From positions 83,030 to 147,029 of the forward strand of contig JAAOMT010000071.1 in assembly GCA_016748015.1 (NCBI GenBank): DNA of 64,000 bases, written 5' to 3'. The notes below the pieces were generated by a model. It was given only the letters and a program-made list of their open reading frames with translations, was not told the origin of the DNA and ran no database searches. Below are positions 36,238-48,865 of this stretch, one piece after another; the first letter of the stretch is position 1; each line of letters opens with the position of its first letter. Origin of the DNA: Geosiphon pyriformis (lineage: Eukaryota; Glomeromycota; Glomeromycetes; Archaeosporales; Geosiphonaceae). The position numbers were made by a program, and so were the translations under genes.

Positions 36238-36856
36238 TGTTACGGGTTAGAGTAACAAGCTAACGGATAGCAAAGGAGAACAGTATTGTATGGTGATGGA
36301 AATAAACAAAAAGGGAATTACAATAAGAGAGCAAATTAAATAAGTAGGAATTCAATGTGTGTGATTAGTCTCATAAAAATCACAGTTGTTAATCTTTTCT
36401 TAAATCTGAAGATAGAAAAATAGTCCATGATTGTCAACAAAATAACACCGCTGCTATTATTCTATGCCTCAACTTGGCAATTCTTAGAATCAATAACAAG
36501 TATCGTTGTGTTTTTCAATTGTTTTTTTATTCAATGAATTACAAGAGCAAGCCAATTGCTTCTCAGGCTAATTCTAACAAATACAAATCAAGAAGGGGAA
36601 AAGATAAGGTATGTGAATGCCAACAAGTAGATACTTGAAGGTAAGGAAAGAGGAATAAGCAATTATAAGAGGAAGTAATTGATATTGTTTTATTTCGTTA
36701 CTTTGATCATGTCTTTCTACAGCTAAGGGAATCATCGCTTATATAGCTATCTAAAGTGGTCAATGATCACTATCTAAAAATAGGGTGGCTAATTATATGA
36801 CATCAGTGGCTAATACATGTGATAACTAATAAAAACTATGGATTTCAACCATAACA
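36238..36856 (+). mobile_element. Solo LTR, best-preserved copy
   Basis: 619 bp starting TGTTACGGGTTAG and ending AACCATAACA. It has the short inverted TGTTA..TAACA ends of LTR retrotransposons and is flanked by ATAT on both sides (a 4-bp duplication; AATAT if the terminal A is shared). No primer-binding site or internal region follows, so it is a solo LTR. Heavily AT-converted relatives lie at 20813, 48378 and 51820 in the same orientation, and fragments near 19243 and 47870 in the opposite one. The Ty3/gypsy-like ends are suggestive only. Confidence 0.7.
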
Positions 36857-36865
36857 ATATGATAA

Positions 36866-36901
36866 TTTTTTATTTTATTTTATTTTATTTTATTTTATTT
36901 T
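36866..36901 (+). repeat. (TTTTA)n, the 3' tail of LINE copy 1
   Basis: About seven TTTTA units (TAAAA on the LINE's own strand) abutting its 3' untranslated region. Confidence 0.9.
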
Positions 36902-37139
36902 AACAAGTAAGATCCAAACACTATCTAGTATAATACATCAACTTAGTAATTTAAACTAGGTGTGAATCATGCATTTTCCATATATGACCAATCACTCAGG
37001 CTAATTAGGACAACACTATGCATCTATATGAACTGAAATTACACTATTTAAATCTGAAAAAAACTAACAAAAATTATGAAAACCAAAAGTAATACTAAAA
37101 GCATCAACAATACTCAACAATTTAACTACATCAGCAGAA

Positions 37140-40100
37140 AACACTGAAAAAAGTCCAAATACCAAGACTAGAACAATAAAATTAGTTCATTCTTCTCCAT
37201 AAAAACTCAGTGTTTGATATGAGCCAACCAAATCTTTTTTCTAAATACAAGACCAAATCTGCACATGAAATCCACAACCATCTGACCCATAATTTTAGAA
37301 TCTTTAAAAATAGAAAGAGATTCTTGATACCAATTATTGAAGATAAACTTCTTGTACAAAGCCACACACACTGCAACATTAGAAGAACAGGAACTCAAAC
37401 ACTGTGACACACACAAAACCAAGTGAGACAGACCAGAAATTATTTTCTAATTGGCTGCATAAGTGTCCAACAACTGAACACAAACATCAGAATTGAATAA
37501 GTAAGAGAAGGTGTAGTTTGAGATCTCAATATCTTCACAAAACAAATATACTACACTCAAATAATTCTTGGTATACAAATGCTTACAAACAGCAACAGGA
37601 AGCCAGTAATGCAAAGTCTTTATAAAATAAGTGTAATCTCCAGCAGTACTCCTACTAGTGAAACCAGAAGCCAAATGTAAATCAGGATGTCACACCAAAA
37701 ATGACCTAACTCAATTAATGTCTGTATGCAGAGCATCCACCAAAACTTGAGAATTAGAGCCAACTTCTCAACATGCTCAATGGACAGACCGAAATACATC
37801 ACAAACAAAATATCTAAAATTAGCAGAAACAATGCCACCACTAGTTCTGATATGACATCTAGCAATTTGATAAAGGAGATACCAATTAGAGAAGCAAGCA
37901 GTCTTTGTGAAAGCATTAGTACACTCATTGCTCAAAACTCCTGAATGATTCTTAAACTTATGTTAACTAACTACTAGACTCTTTTTATAAATAACACTCA
38001 CAATATAACAGCATTCAACCCAACACCAATTCTGAAAATCAGAACACAACAAGCTCAACTCCAATTTACATACATCCAGAACAGACTGACTGTCTGAGAA
38101 AATTTGAATTAAACTAAAAGAGGGAACACACTTGAGTACCAAAGTAATAGCTTGTAGCTTGGTTATAGTAGAGGACACCAACTTAGAAATCTCAACACTC
38201 AAGCCCAAACCAATATTCTCAAAGAAAACTGCTGCACCAGTCTTCATGTCAGAAGTTTCCAAACCACTAAGAGAACTATCTGTATAAACAGAAAAGCAAC
38301 CAGCATCAACACCCAACAAATGGTCACAAATAACTCCAAAATTATGGAACTTAAGAATGTTCAACAAATTGACACTGACCAAAAAAGAGAAACAAATAAA
38401 AGGAGAAGGAGCACTATTAAGAAAATGAACAGAAAGCTCAAACCAGTTAGGAATTGGGCCACATGGATCCAATCTCTTCCACTGCTTAAATGTTTTCTAA
38501 TCAAAAACTGCACCAGCACAATTGTGAAGTTGCTTAGCAAAAGCAATCTCATACTATTGAAGCAAAAAGACACATTTAAAAAACTTAAGACCACTAAGAA
38601 CAAGAGACAGAGGAGTACCATCTCAGAAACAAAAAGTATTAGTTATCAGACCATCCAGAAACAAGTTACACTTCAAAAAAATACAGACTACACCAGCTAA
38701 AAAATTATTTGACAGGTCAACATTGACATGAAACAGAAAAAATAAAGAATGGTGAGGGTTCTAGCTAAGCATTTGCAGATCATGTGATCTATGTGCAAAC
38801 AAACAATCCAGAATGCCAACTGAATTCGAAAACCAAACAATGGAAACTGACTTGTCCTTAGCTTAAATCTGTTCAAAAGTCTTTAAATTATACAATGAGA
38901 GATGATGAAGTACATCATTGAGAAAGTTACGTGAAAGACCAGATTTGGACTTCAAGCTCTTATGAATTAAAGTCTTCTACTTTTTACATACACTAATAGA
39001 AACAAAACTAAATTGAGACTTATAGCCGACAATTGAGAAAAGAACTGCTAACACCAAATATGAATACTGTTTATTAGAGATAGTTTTTTTTAACACAAGA
39101 TTGGCAAAAAAATGAACGTTCACATGAGCCTTAGCCAAACTGGGCTTCAACAAGCTCTCAATAAACAAAAAATACCCAGATATTAATAAAACTCCCCTTT
39201 TTTAGCAATAAAAATAGGCAGGCCACTAATCAACAAGAAAGAGCATGTAACTCTACAATTAATGAGAATGGCCACAGTCTTGTTATTGTTAATTGAAATG
39301 TCATTGAGCTGAAAAAATTCACTAGCAATGTTGAAAATATACTGAGTAGCAGTTTGGCTACTACTAACTCAAATTGTATTATTGACAAATGCACCAGCAG
39401 CAAGAAAAGATATCAAACCAGCCTAAGATTTTGAGTGACCAGTCCTGACAATGAAATGCAAATTCAACCTATACTCACACACATTTTTCTGCCTCTTGAC
39501 TTCACACAACAGAAGATCATAAAATATGTATCAAAGAAGAGGTAAGAATACCTCCTCTTGGTTCAAACTATCATACACCTAATAATCACTTGTCAATCCA
39601 AAATTAGTCATAACTCTGTTGACCTGATTATTGTAAATGCTGCCAAAAAATCAAATGAATTTATCACACATTTTTATCTTGACCACCCGACAGAATCATA
39701 AGTCTTTTACATGTTCTGCAAGACAAGCCAAAGTTTACGGTCTTTCTCCAAAACATCTTTAACAATCACACCAATAGCAAAAATAGAAAATTGTGTCATT
39801 GTGCTTTTTAAAACAGAAAAATTATCCCCTCTGAGAACATCAAAAACACTGCATGCTGAAAAAATTCTGTCTGAAAGAATTTTGGAAAGGATCTTACAAG
39901 CTGTTTCAATCAAAGCAATCAGACAAATATTTATGAAAACTCTCTTCCACTTATACAGTTTGGGGATTATTGACATCCAAGCCTCTTTCCAATACTTGAG
40001 AACAGACTTACCATACAAACAAGAATTCAAGAGCACCAAAAACATATCCAAAACTAACTTGTTATAATGTTTCTATAATTTATTTGAGATGCCAGAAAAA

Positions 40101-41789
40101 TCAGCCACTTTTTCATTAGGCAAATTCAAAATCATACCAAGCATCTTATTGAAACCAATTAGACACATTACATCAGAGAAAGCATCATCAAAAACATACT
40201 CCAAAGACTAATATTGGTGACACCAGTTATCAGAAATGTCAGTCATCACTACACACTTTCTAGTCCACCCCTTCATAATCACATCTATCTTGGTTTTAAC
40301 CAGGTCAGGATCCAAAACCAATTTGTTATTGACAACCAGGTGATTCAGAGTAACTTTGCAAAAAAGATGCTCCAATATACTTCTGATAGTATAACTTTTG
40401 TTTAGCTCAAAACTTTCTATCCTTTTATTAATCACTAATCTGATTTAAAATCTTTAGTATGCTTTGATTCCAACAACTTAAAAGAATGATAAGATTTTCT
40501 AACTTTAGCCAAAACTGAATAAATAGTGTCAAAATAAAAACTCAAAAAAAAGAAAAACTTTACTACAGATGCATTAACTGCATCCAAACTGTGCCACTTA
40601 TCAAGCAAAGATGTAAATTTTTCATTAGAAATCAGACAAGAGGTCTTAACAATTTTAGACACCAAAAACTTTAGCTTGTGAAACCTAAACAACCCTTTTG
40701 TAAAAACACTGTTATAACTCTTGGACCATTTTCTCTTAAAAACCATGTTGGTTGATAAACATACCACCCTATAAAGAGTACTCCATATTGCATCCAACTC
40801 TGAGTACTTCTTAGACACAAAAAACTCATTATAAAATAAAGCAACATTTGCTGCTGTATCCTTTTTAAACTTATCTCATCTGATATCATCCATATCTCTA
40901 TAGTCAAATTTCTAATAATCTCTATTCACCTGTTTGCAAAGGAAGTTCAGCTGCATATTAAACAATCTACTTAAACTCATTAACATAAAAACAGCCTAAT
41001 AATCAGTATTAAAAAATTCCCCAACATCAAATACATCATGATCCACTACAGCATTAAACAAGTTTAAGAAAATAAACAAGAAGTTAATCGTTTTAGCCAT
41101 ACTTTGAGAGTTAGTTCATGTTGGTATTTTCACATAAAAACTACCACCCAAAGAATTAACCAAACCAAGATCTAGACATTTTTTGAAATTGGTACACTTA
41201 TGGGAGCCATTCTCATTAAAGTTATCACCCAAAACAGTGAATAAGGACTCATTCACAGCTTTAGTAATCATAGCATTGATATTACCAGCTTGAAAAAATT
41301 AAACTATAGAAGAAGCATTAGCATAGAGTCCCAGAATCGAAACAGAAAGTTTATTTTTGAAGAGTAACTTGAGAGAGAGGAGCCAACCAAGTATTTCGGA
41401 AACTTTACACACATGTTATGCCAAAGAATTGTTCATAATAATTGCAACACCAGAACCCAAATAACCAGAGTCCACACCAGAAATGAAAACCTGGATATCA
41501 TCAAACTTACTTATTATTTATGGGTAGATCTTATCTCTTAACTTAGTTTCAGTAACAACAAAAATCAAGTTGTTTACTCTTTTATACCAACAAATTATAT
41601 CAGCTTGTTTCACAAGATTGTTCATACCCTTAACATTACATGTGACAATTTTTCAAACCAAACCACTTATTGAGAATTAGAAGGAGCTAATAAACCCAAG
41701 CCAAAACACAAACAATTTAATCTCACCAAAACCAAATTAACTGACACATTTAATGCCACCATTTTAGACTTCAAATTACCCATCTTGGT
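37140..41789 (-). pseudogene. LINE copy 1 ORF2 (EN-RT-RNase H) pseudogene
   Basis: Endonuclease region about 41700-40900 (ISGVDSGYLGSGVAIIMNNS). RT region, with the 40051-39707 frame (KILSKILSDRIFSACSV and GDNFSVLKSTMTQFSIFAIG). The RT active site is FVNN at 39389-39378 where FVDD is expected. RNase H 38472-37963 keeps YTDSSL and FSDSQS, but the Glu helix reads TKLQAIT (E to K). Zinc-finger and C-terminal end about 37674-37180. At several places where copy 4 has TGA this copy still has Trp (LGWLLSL, KGWTRKC, QWKRLD, DAIWSTL), which makes it a useful reference for the ancestral sequence. Confidence 0.8.
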
Positions 41790-43603
41790 GGTTAAAACCT
41801 TAGAACCATTAGAGCTGAAACCAGATACATCAACATTAACACCAGTGAGAAAGGAACAGAAGATACTAACACACCATCTATGACCATATCCGAATCCAAA
41901 CCCAGATCCAAAGATGCAGAGACAACAGTAGAAGGAGTAAGAAATAAAGATGCCAAAAACACCAATTCAATAAAGCTCAACTTTTTTAAGATACCAGAAA
42001 CTTGGTCCAATAGAAGTTCCACAAAGCATTCCAAAAAAGCCAAACAGTCATGTAAGTCAGAATTACCAGAAAGAGCAAGGACTGCAGAAGAGGTCTCAGT
42101 ACTAGAAAACAAACTAGTACCAGAAGAAAACAGAAAGACTACACATAAAGGAGAGCCACCAACAATTTGGGCCCAAGTTTTACCACCAAAAAAAACCAGG
42201 CAGACAATTGAGGCTTGCTTCTTCTTATATATATTGGCCAAAAAAATCTGATCTTGAACATTTACTACTTGCCTACTACAAACATCTGAATTCTTGCCCA
42301 AAGAACAATTACTTAAAGTGTGACCAAATTGTTTGCACAATATACAGCAGACCAAAGATAGACTAGCCTAATGCAAATTTACACTTTTGAAAACTGGAAC
42401 AGAGCCAATAGCAGCCAATTTAGATGCTTCATTATCAAAACAAATTACAGCACACCTATCATATACATATAAACTGAGATTACAGTCAATAAAACAAGTT
42501 TTTCCATCATATAAATTTAACAAACCTGACAAATCATAAGCAGTAGTGTCAACTAGAAGTGTATACAACAAAGCCTGATGCTAATCTTTAGATATCCATA
42601 TTTGTTTATTACCAATAACTTTTGTCACACAAACAAAATATTTTCATAAAAACAGACTATTTAGTTACAATCAAATCAGCTATCTTAGATGACTCAAACT
42701 CTACCAAAGTTTTTTGTTACAAACCAATCAATTGGATACAATCTTATCAAACTTAGAAAAAACTGACTCAACAGTTAATTTGAAAAAATCAACTGAGATC
42801 TCTTTAATGATCACTTCCCAATCTGATTGGCTGTTTACTTTCCTAAAATTATTATTAACAAAAATTTTTTCTCTAATTGTCATTTCTCTAGCCTTTTTTA
42901 AACTCATTTCAGATGTAAATAATGATCTAATGATTCCTGAAAATTTTAAGAGAGTGGAAGCCCTCCCAAAACCATCAATTTGATAGAAAATTTTTTTGAT
43001 TGCAATTAATTTATTACTATTAGATTTTCTAGGTATTGCCAACAGCTTTACATCCAATATGAATGACTTAGCAAAATTAAAACTCTTAACTTCCCTATTA
43101 CTCGATTCAGCTAATAGCAGCTTATGAAATCCAGAAAACTTAGGTGCTGAGAACACCAATTCAGTATTATTGTTACTTACAGCATTGAAAAAAGACATTT
43201 TTGGCAGCTGTTCCAGCACATAAGTTCTTGTTCATGTTTTTTTTAGAGTAGCATCATTCATTATGTCATCTGTCTTAAAAGTATTAGAGTCAACATAGCT
43301 CATTTTTTTAACAACTGTGTTTCTCATGTTCTCTATATTTGACACCTTACTAATACTGTTTTTTTTACTGTCCATTTCACTGCCTCAAAATTTAGTATGC
43401 TCAACACTGGTAACTTGCAACATGTTGGTAGACAAAAGTTCAACTAATGAATTCATCATAACATTAGAAGTCTCAAACTTTTTTGGCTTTTTGAATAAAA
43501 AACTGCAAGAATAGATACTTTCAACATGTGTCTTTTTTTTGCTACTAGACCAGGACCTCAACCCAGCCAAAACTAAACCAGAATTATCAGCAGACAAGCT
43601 CAA
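41790..43603 (-). pseudogene. LINE copy 1 ORF1 (gag-like) pseudogene
   Basis: Longest clean stretches are 43219-42728 (163 codons) and 42355-41792 (187 codons); the parts between are in other frames. The first matches the N-terminal domain of LINE copy 4 ORF1 (KSNSNKLIAIKKIFYQIDGF, GRASTLLKFSGIIRSLFTSE). The second contains the zinc knuckle CCILCKQFGHTLSNC (CX2CX4HX4C), followed by DQIFLANIYKKK and FGGKTWAQIVGG as in copy 4. The role in a live element would be RNA binding in the ribonucleoprotein. Several frameshifts and stops. Confidence 0.8.
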
Positions 43604-43720
43604 CTGTTCTATTATAACAAAAAGAAATGTGTTAAATGAAATAACTTAGGAAAACAAAGAGTAAAAAGAAAAAAAAGAAAAGTAATTTCTCCAAAATTCT
43701 TTTGGTCTTATCATGATTAA

Positions 43721-45229
43721 GGAATTGACAAAAGAAAGACTAATATATAATTTTTGATTAAACTAAAACTTTAAAAATATTTTTTATATAAAAAATCCAA
43801 TAAGTTAACTTATATACTTTAAATTATTATTTTATTATAATCATTATTATTTATTAAGCATTTTTTTAATTTTTAAAAAAAACTTACAAAATATTTTAGC
43901 ATAAATTTCTGCATTTATTATTTTTTAAAAACAAAATAAATTAATTTTATTTTTTATTTAAAATTTATTCTGTGCAATAATTTTTGTATAACTTTTTAGA
44001 ATATAATAAATTGGTTATAAATTTTTATATTAGCATTTTACTGTATTTTAAAAGAATTAAAAAGCTGTTTTATTTATAAAAAAAATTTAATTCTAATTTA
44101 TATATATATATTTTTGTTTTAATAATATAGTAAAGCTTTTTATTGACTTTATTTTTTAATAGTTAATATTTGCTAATATATTAAACAAAAACTTTAAAAC
44201 ATATTAACAATCTATAAAAGCAAAAAACTTTATAATTACATATAATTTATATTTAAAGATTAAAAATCTGATTATTATTACAAAAATTATATTAATATAA
44301 AATTTTGTGCAAAATTAAGTATTTTATTTTGTTTTATACTATTTTAATATATAAAAATATTTTTGCTAAATATTTTAATTTAAATATAAATAAGTAATTA
44401 ATTATATATAAAAATATATATTTTAAACTTATAATTTATTTATTTGTTTTTTATTATATATATAAATAAAAAATTATAAAATTACAAACAAATTATTCAA
44501 GTATTAAAACTATTAAAAAATTAAACAAAAAAGCATATAAAGTTTATAAAATTTTTTTTATTATCATTTTTTATTAAAAATTACATAAACTTTAATATTT
44601 ATTATTATATTTTTATATTTAAATTTTGATAATTTTTAAGTATTTTAATAAAATTAACTTTTTTAATAATAAAAATTATAAAAAACTATAATTTTTTAAT
44701 TTAAAAATTAAATTAAATTACTATATAAATTTAATTAAAAAAATAAGTTTGTTATTAATTTTTTTAGTTACTTTTAGGTAATAATTTTTAAAATTAAACT
44801 CTTTAAATTATTAAATTAATATTTAAATATTAATTTACTGTTTTATTAATATTAACAATAAAAATTATTAAATAAATTTTATTTTTAATATTTAAAGTAA
44901 ATAAAACATTTTTTTAAAACTATATTTATTAATTTTTAATTGTTAATTTAAATAACAATATATAATAATTTAAAAAAATATTTAGACTATTTTTATTAAT
45001 AAAATACTATATTTTTGCTTTTTAAAAAAACACTCTAAATTATTAAATAACTATTATAAATTATTAAAAAAATTTTAGTCATACAATTTATTTAAAAATT
45101 ATTGGCTTTTTACTAATTTAATAAAAAGCAAAACTTTTTTACTATTTAATTGTTTAAATAAACAGCTAATAAATAAATTAATAATAATTTTTGTTTATTT
45201 AAAAACTTTTAATTTTAATTTTTTTTTTA
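43721..45229. other. AT-rich block
   Basis: About 90% A+T by eye, no frames. Probably decayed repeat between the two minus-strand retroelements. Confidence 0.4.
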
Positions 45230-47500
45230 TTGAAGTTTAACGAATGAAGCCCAAAAGCTACTTAGAATAATACATCAAAGAATCAATCTAAACTAGGTGC
45301 TAATCATGCATTTTTTACATGTGACCAGCCACTTAGACCAGTTAAGGACACACTATACTGATGCTACAGAAGAAAACTTACCCAAAGATGACATCTTCTG
45401 CATGACAGAAAACAAAGTTGCATTGCAAGAAACCAAACCAACTAGCCACTTGGCAGTTTTAAAGGGATCAGTTTTAATATCAACAGACTCATGCTTCCAA
45501 AGAAACATTAAGTTAGAAAACACTTCATCACTCACAACAGACAGAAACTCTGAATTACCAGACATATCAATGTCTTCCATGCAGTGTTCCTTTTTCAAAA
45601 AAATCACTTCTCTCCCCAACTTACCAACAGTCTTACTAAAAAAACTTATATACACCAAAACCTCATTGATCCTAAAACCAAGAGCACTATTTGAAACCAA
45701 ATTACCATTAATAAACTGTTTAAAAATTGTAACCAAAGAGCCAATAGGCTTAATAATAGACTCAACCAAAACAGAAAGCTTAGTCAAATCAGATTCCAAA
45801 GAAAACAGTCAGGATAGCACCAAAGAACAACTGAAAAAGAAACAAGAGGTAACAAAGATAGAAATCCAGAAGAGTCCAAAGGAGCAGAAGTCTTAGCATA
45901 AGACTTAGAACCAACAAAGCATGATGTAAACATTTTGGAAAACTTGAAAGAAGAAAATGGAGAAACCTTATAGTCTGTAGCCAGATGGCCCAGTTTTTAA
46001 CACTTAAAACAATGCCGACAACCAGAAGTTTTTCACCAAATATGGCATTTTTTCAATGTACCAGTTTTGACAATAGCAGAGTCCAAATCAGCTTGGGAAC
46101 CAAATATGATCAGAGCAAACTGAAAATGACAACCAGACTCAAGAAAACAAAGAATAAAACATGTTTGACCACCAACTTGAGAAATTATATCATTAATTTT
46201 AAAAAGCTATACATTCAGAAAGAAGATTAACCAACTTGGTCTTAAACTTATCACAAGACAAAATAGTCTCATTTTGATTCACCAGAGGGAAGATTCTAAC
46301 ACTATCTTTGTTCACCAAAACTAACCAATAATTCAAAGCAGACACAGTAGAGTCTAATTTTTTAAAATAAACTACCACATACTGCCAAACACCAGCAGGC
46401 TTCAGCACAACACAAGTAACATTACTGAACATACTAAGAGCCATCTTAATATTAGCAGCAGACACACCCAAAAGCATATCACATAGTGCAACAGCAGCAG
46501 AAGAGGAACCAGACTCAGAAATTACCAAAGACTTGGCAATATTGAGAGTGACAAGGCAAATAGAGCTTGTAAGCTCAACCAAAAATACAGCTTTCAAAGA
46601 CACTTAAGAAATAAACTCTATACAAAACAGCTTCACATTGTCTTTTAATACTGATTTTGCATCCAAGAAACCATGTATTGACTGAAAAACAGCCTTAACA
46701 TGAGCCAATTTGATCTTAAAAGTAGCACCAAGTACTAAAGTAGAGGCCACCCACCCAACAAATTTTTAACGACTAATAATAGTTTCCCAAGCACCACCAA
46801 AAATAGCATCAGAAACTAGGGAAGGAGATGATTCAGTTTCTATTTGATCAGTCCAGTTCCCAAAAACAGGTGACCCAACAGGAGGAGATTATTTTGCTTC
46901 TAAAACTGGTAATGATCTACCAGAAGATATCACATTTGACAACACAGCCAGTGGTTGATCTAGGCCTATCTTGAACAATGTGCTGGATGATGTTATGGAG
47001 ATTTCATTTAAAATTTAATTGAGAACCACAAAGGGGTTTGGTGTAACAATAGCAGAGACAAGTGACTGCTCCCACTTTTCTGAACTTTTGGTCTTTTTGA
47101 CCATTTTTTTTAAAGAGAAGGTGCTAGCAGCACCAGATATAGAAGCTATGGAGGGAAAGACCAACTTGTTTACTAGTCTATTATTAAAAACTTTTGGGCT
47201 CTTAGTTGAGGTGGAAGCAACACTGAAACTAATCCAAATATGTCTCTTTAAAAGAACTTTAATTGATGAGAAACTAGCCAAAGATAAGAAAGTTGCTTCA
47301 GTGGCTACCAAAGGTAGCTTATTACGATTACTGAGTAAAGAAAAGGCTTCTAAAACATTCTGCCTAGTTGCTTCTACAATAGAGAGAGCTCCTTTGGTTG
47401 AAATTTTATTAAATATCTCAGGACAAATATCAGGTGCAGCTTTTTTACTCTTTGCTCTGATTGTGGTCATAAAATTAAGAAGACTAAAAGTATTTTAATT
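45230..47500 (-). mobile_element. Gag-only retroelement copy 2 (non-autonomous, LINE tail)
   Basis: Reads right to left from an ATG at 47470 through a degenerate gag-like ORF that ends near 45353, then the 3' tail shared with the LINEs (about 45350-45242) and an A-rich end (poly-T at 45228-45237 on the plus strand). There is no endonuclease or RT between the gag ORF and the tail. It is the same construction as the plus-strand copy at 48866-51162. Confidence 0.75.
45353..47470 (-). pseudogene. Gag-like ORF of gag-only copy 2, degenerate
   Basis: Pieces: 47470-47015 (151 codons, MTTIRAKSKKAAPDICPEIF), 46603-46199 (134 codons, RRM-like region KSLVISESGSSSAAVALCDM) and 45799-45353 (C-terminal region SDLTKLSVLVESIIKPIGSL, with QKMSSLGKFSSVAS before the stop). 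Colinear with the gag of copy 3 at 48904-51029. Its internal stops mostly fall where copy 3 has Gln (CAA to TAA), for example the counterparts of EAKQSPP and NCQKF. Also R-to-C and P-to-L changes. Confidence 0.75.
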
Positions 47501-47869
47501 TAAATTAGTCTTATTTTAATTAACAATAATAATTATTATTAATGTAAAAATTTTAGTCATATTTTATAATATTATAACAATTTCAAAATTTTTTGCAAAT
47601 TTTTAAATTAATACATATTTTTTTAAACTAATAAAACAAAACTATTAAAATAGTTTAAAATTAAACTTTTATTTAATTTCAATTTTATTATGCATAATTT
47701 TTGGTTAATTAAAAACATATTTAAAATTCTTAATTTTTAAAATAAATACTAAACTAATAAATATTTTTTGTTAATATTATTAAAAATATATATATTTTTT
47801 CTAATATTAATAAAAAGTTTTTAATCTTTATTAATGTTTTTAAATGTTTTAATTATACAAATAAACTAA
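47501..47869. other. AT-rich spacer
   Basis: No features apart from extreme AT richness. Confidence 0.4.
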
Positions 47870-48377
47870 TTTTATTTTTTAACATAATTTATTTTTAATT
47901 ATATTTAATTATGTAGTAACTATTAATATTATATATGTTAATTATTTATTTTTAAAATTAATTATTAAATTAATTAACTTAATATTTGTTTTTAAGTTTT
48001 ATTAATTAAATTATTTTTGTATTTTTATTGACAAATTTTATTGGTTTTTAAGTTAAAATTTTATAATACTAAATAAATTTTTATTATATATATATATATG
48101 TAATATTAGTTAATAAAAAATTATATATTAGAAATTAAATAATTAAAAATTAAAAAAACTGTTTTTATTTTTAAGTTAAAACTATTTTCAAATAATTATT
48201 TTTTGTTTAATACATATAAATTAAAAATATAATATTAATTTTACACAAAAAACTTGCTATTAATTTTTTAAACTAATAATTCTTAATTATAATTATTAAT
48301 AAAAAATTAATTTTTTATATTTTTTTTGTTTTATTTAAGAATTAAATTTATTAATAAAAATAATATTTAATTTAATA
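47870..48377 (-). repeat. Probable hypermutated LTR fragment, reverse orientation
   Basis: ATGTTAATTATTTATTTTTA and the following AAATTAATTATTAAA near 47935-47970 align with the reverse complement of the 3' part of the LTR at 36238 (ATTAGCCACCCTATTTTTAG..). The remainder is too AT-rich to align with confidence. Confidence 0.35.
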
Positions 48378-48865
48378 TTTTATAATTAGTTGTAATAAAT
48401 TAATAAATAATAAAAAAACAATATTGTATAGCAATAAAAATAAATAAAAAGTAATTAAACTTTAATAAACAAATTAAATTAGTTATTATTTAATATTCAA
48501 GATTAGTTTTATAAATATTTTAATTGCTATTTTTTTCAAAAGATAACAAAAAAATTTAAAAATAATACACTAATATAATTTTATGTCTTATATTAGTATT
48601 TTAAAATTCAATATTAAGTATTAATTGTATTTTTTAATATATATTTATTCAATATACTTTACAAAAATTAATAATTATATAAATTAAAAAAAAGAAAAAA
48701 ATAGTCAAAAAAATAAAAAAATAAATATTATTGTATTAATCTTTGCTTTAAATAAATTTAAACTAAGTATAAATATTTTTTTATAACTTTAAAAATTTTA
48801 TTTATATATTTTTAAAAAAAATCAATAATCAAATTAATAATTAAATTATTAATAAAACTAAATAG
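48378..48865 (+). repeat. Hypermutated LTR copy B, first part
   Basis: Aligns with the 36238 LTR from its start (TTTTATAATTAGTTGTAATA) to the GATAACTAATAAAAACTATG region, with nearly all G:C pairs changed to A:T. The remaining 3' end of this LTR continues at 51163-51197, after the inserted gag-only element. Confidence 0.6.

Larger units (their letters stand above)
36866..43720 (-). mobile_element. LINE copy 1 (two-ORF non-LTR retrotransposon, degenerate)
   Basis: Reads right to left: ORF1 (gag-like, CCHC) about 43603-41790, then ORF2 with endonuclease, RT (about 40450-39000), RNase H (38472-37963), a C-terminal CxxC zinc-finger region (about 37600-37480) and the 3' tail shared with the other copies (about 37030-36902). 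It ends in (TAAAA)n at 36901-36866. Every domain of LINE copy 4 is matched in order. Many stops, P-to-L, T-to-I, R-to-C and E-to-K changes and the FVNN active site (39378-39389) show that it is dead. The 5' end is approximate and no target-site duplication was established. Confidence 0.85.

Noticed and set aside
37207-37422. Several overlapping 60-75 codon ORFs on both strands
   Set aside because: Shadow frames of the degenerate C-terminal part of LINE copy 1 ORF2.
37963-38472. RNase H ORF as a host gene
   Set aside because: It is colinear with the LINE ORF2 of copy 4 and lies between RT and tail remnants.
45297-45896. 199-codon plus-strand ORF
   Set aside because: Antisense shadow of the gag C-terminus of the gag-only element. 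Ser/Thr/Lys-rich composition comes from the opposite strand's codons.
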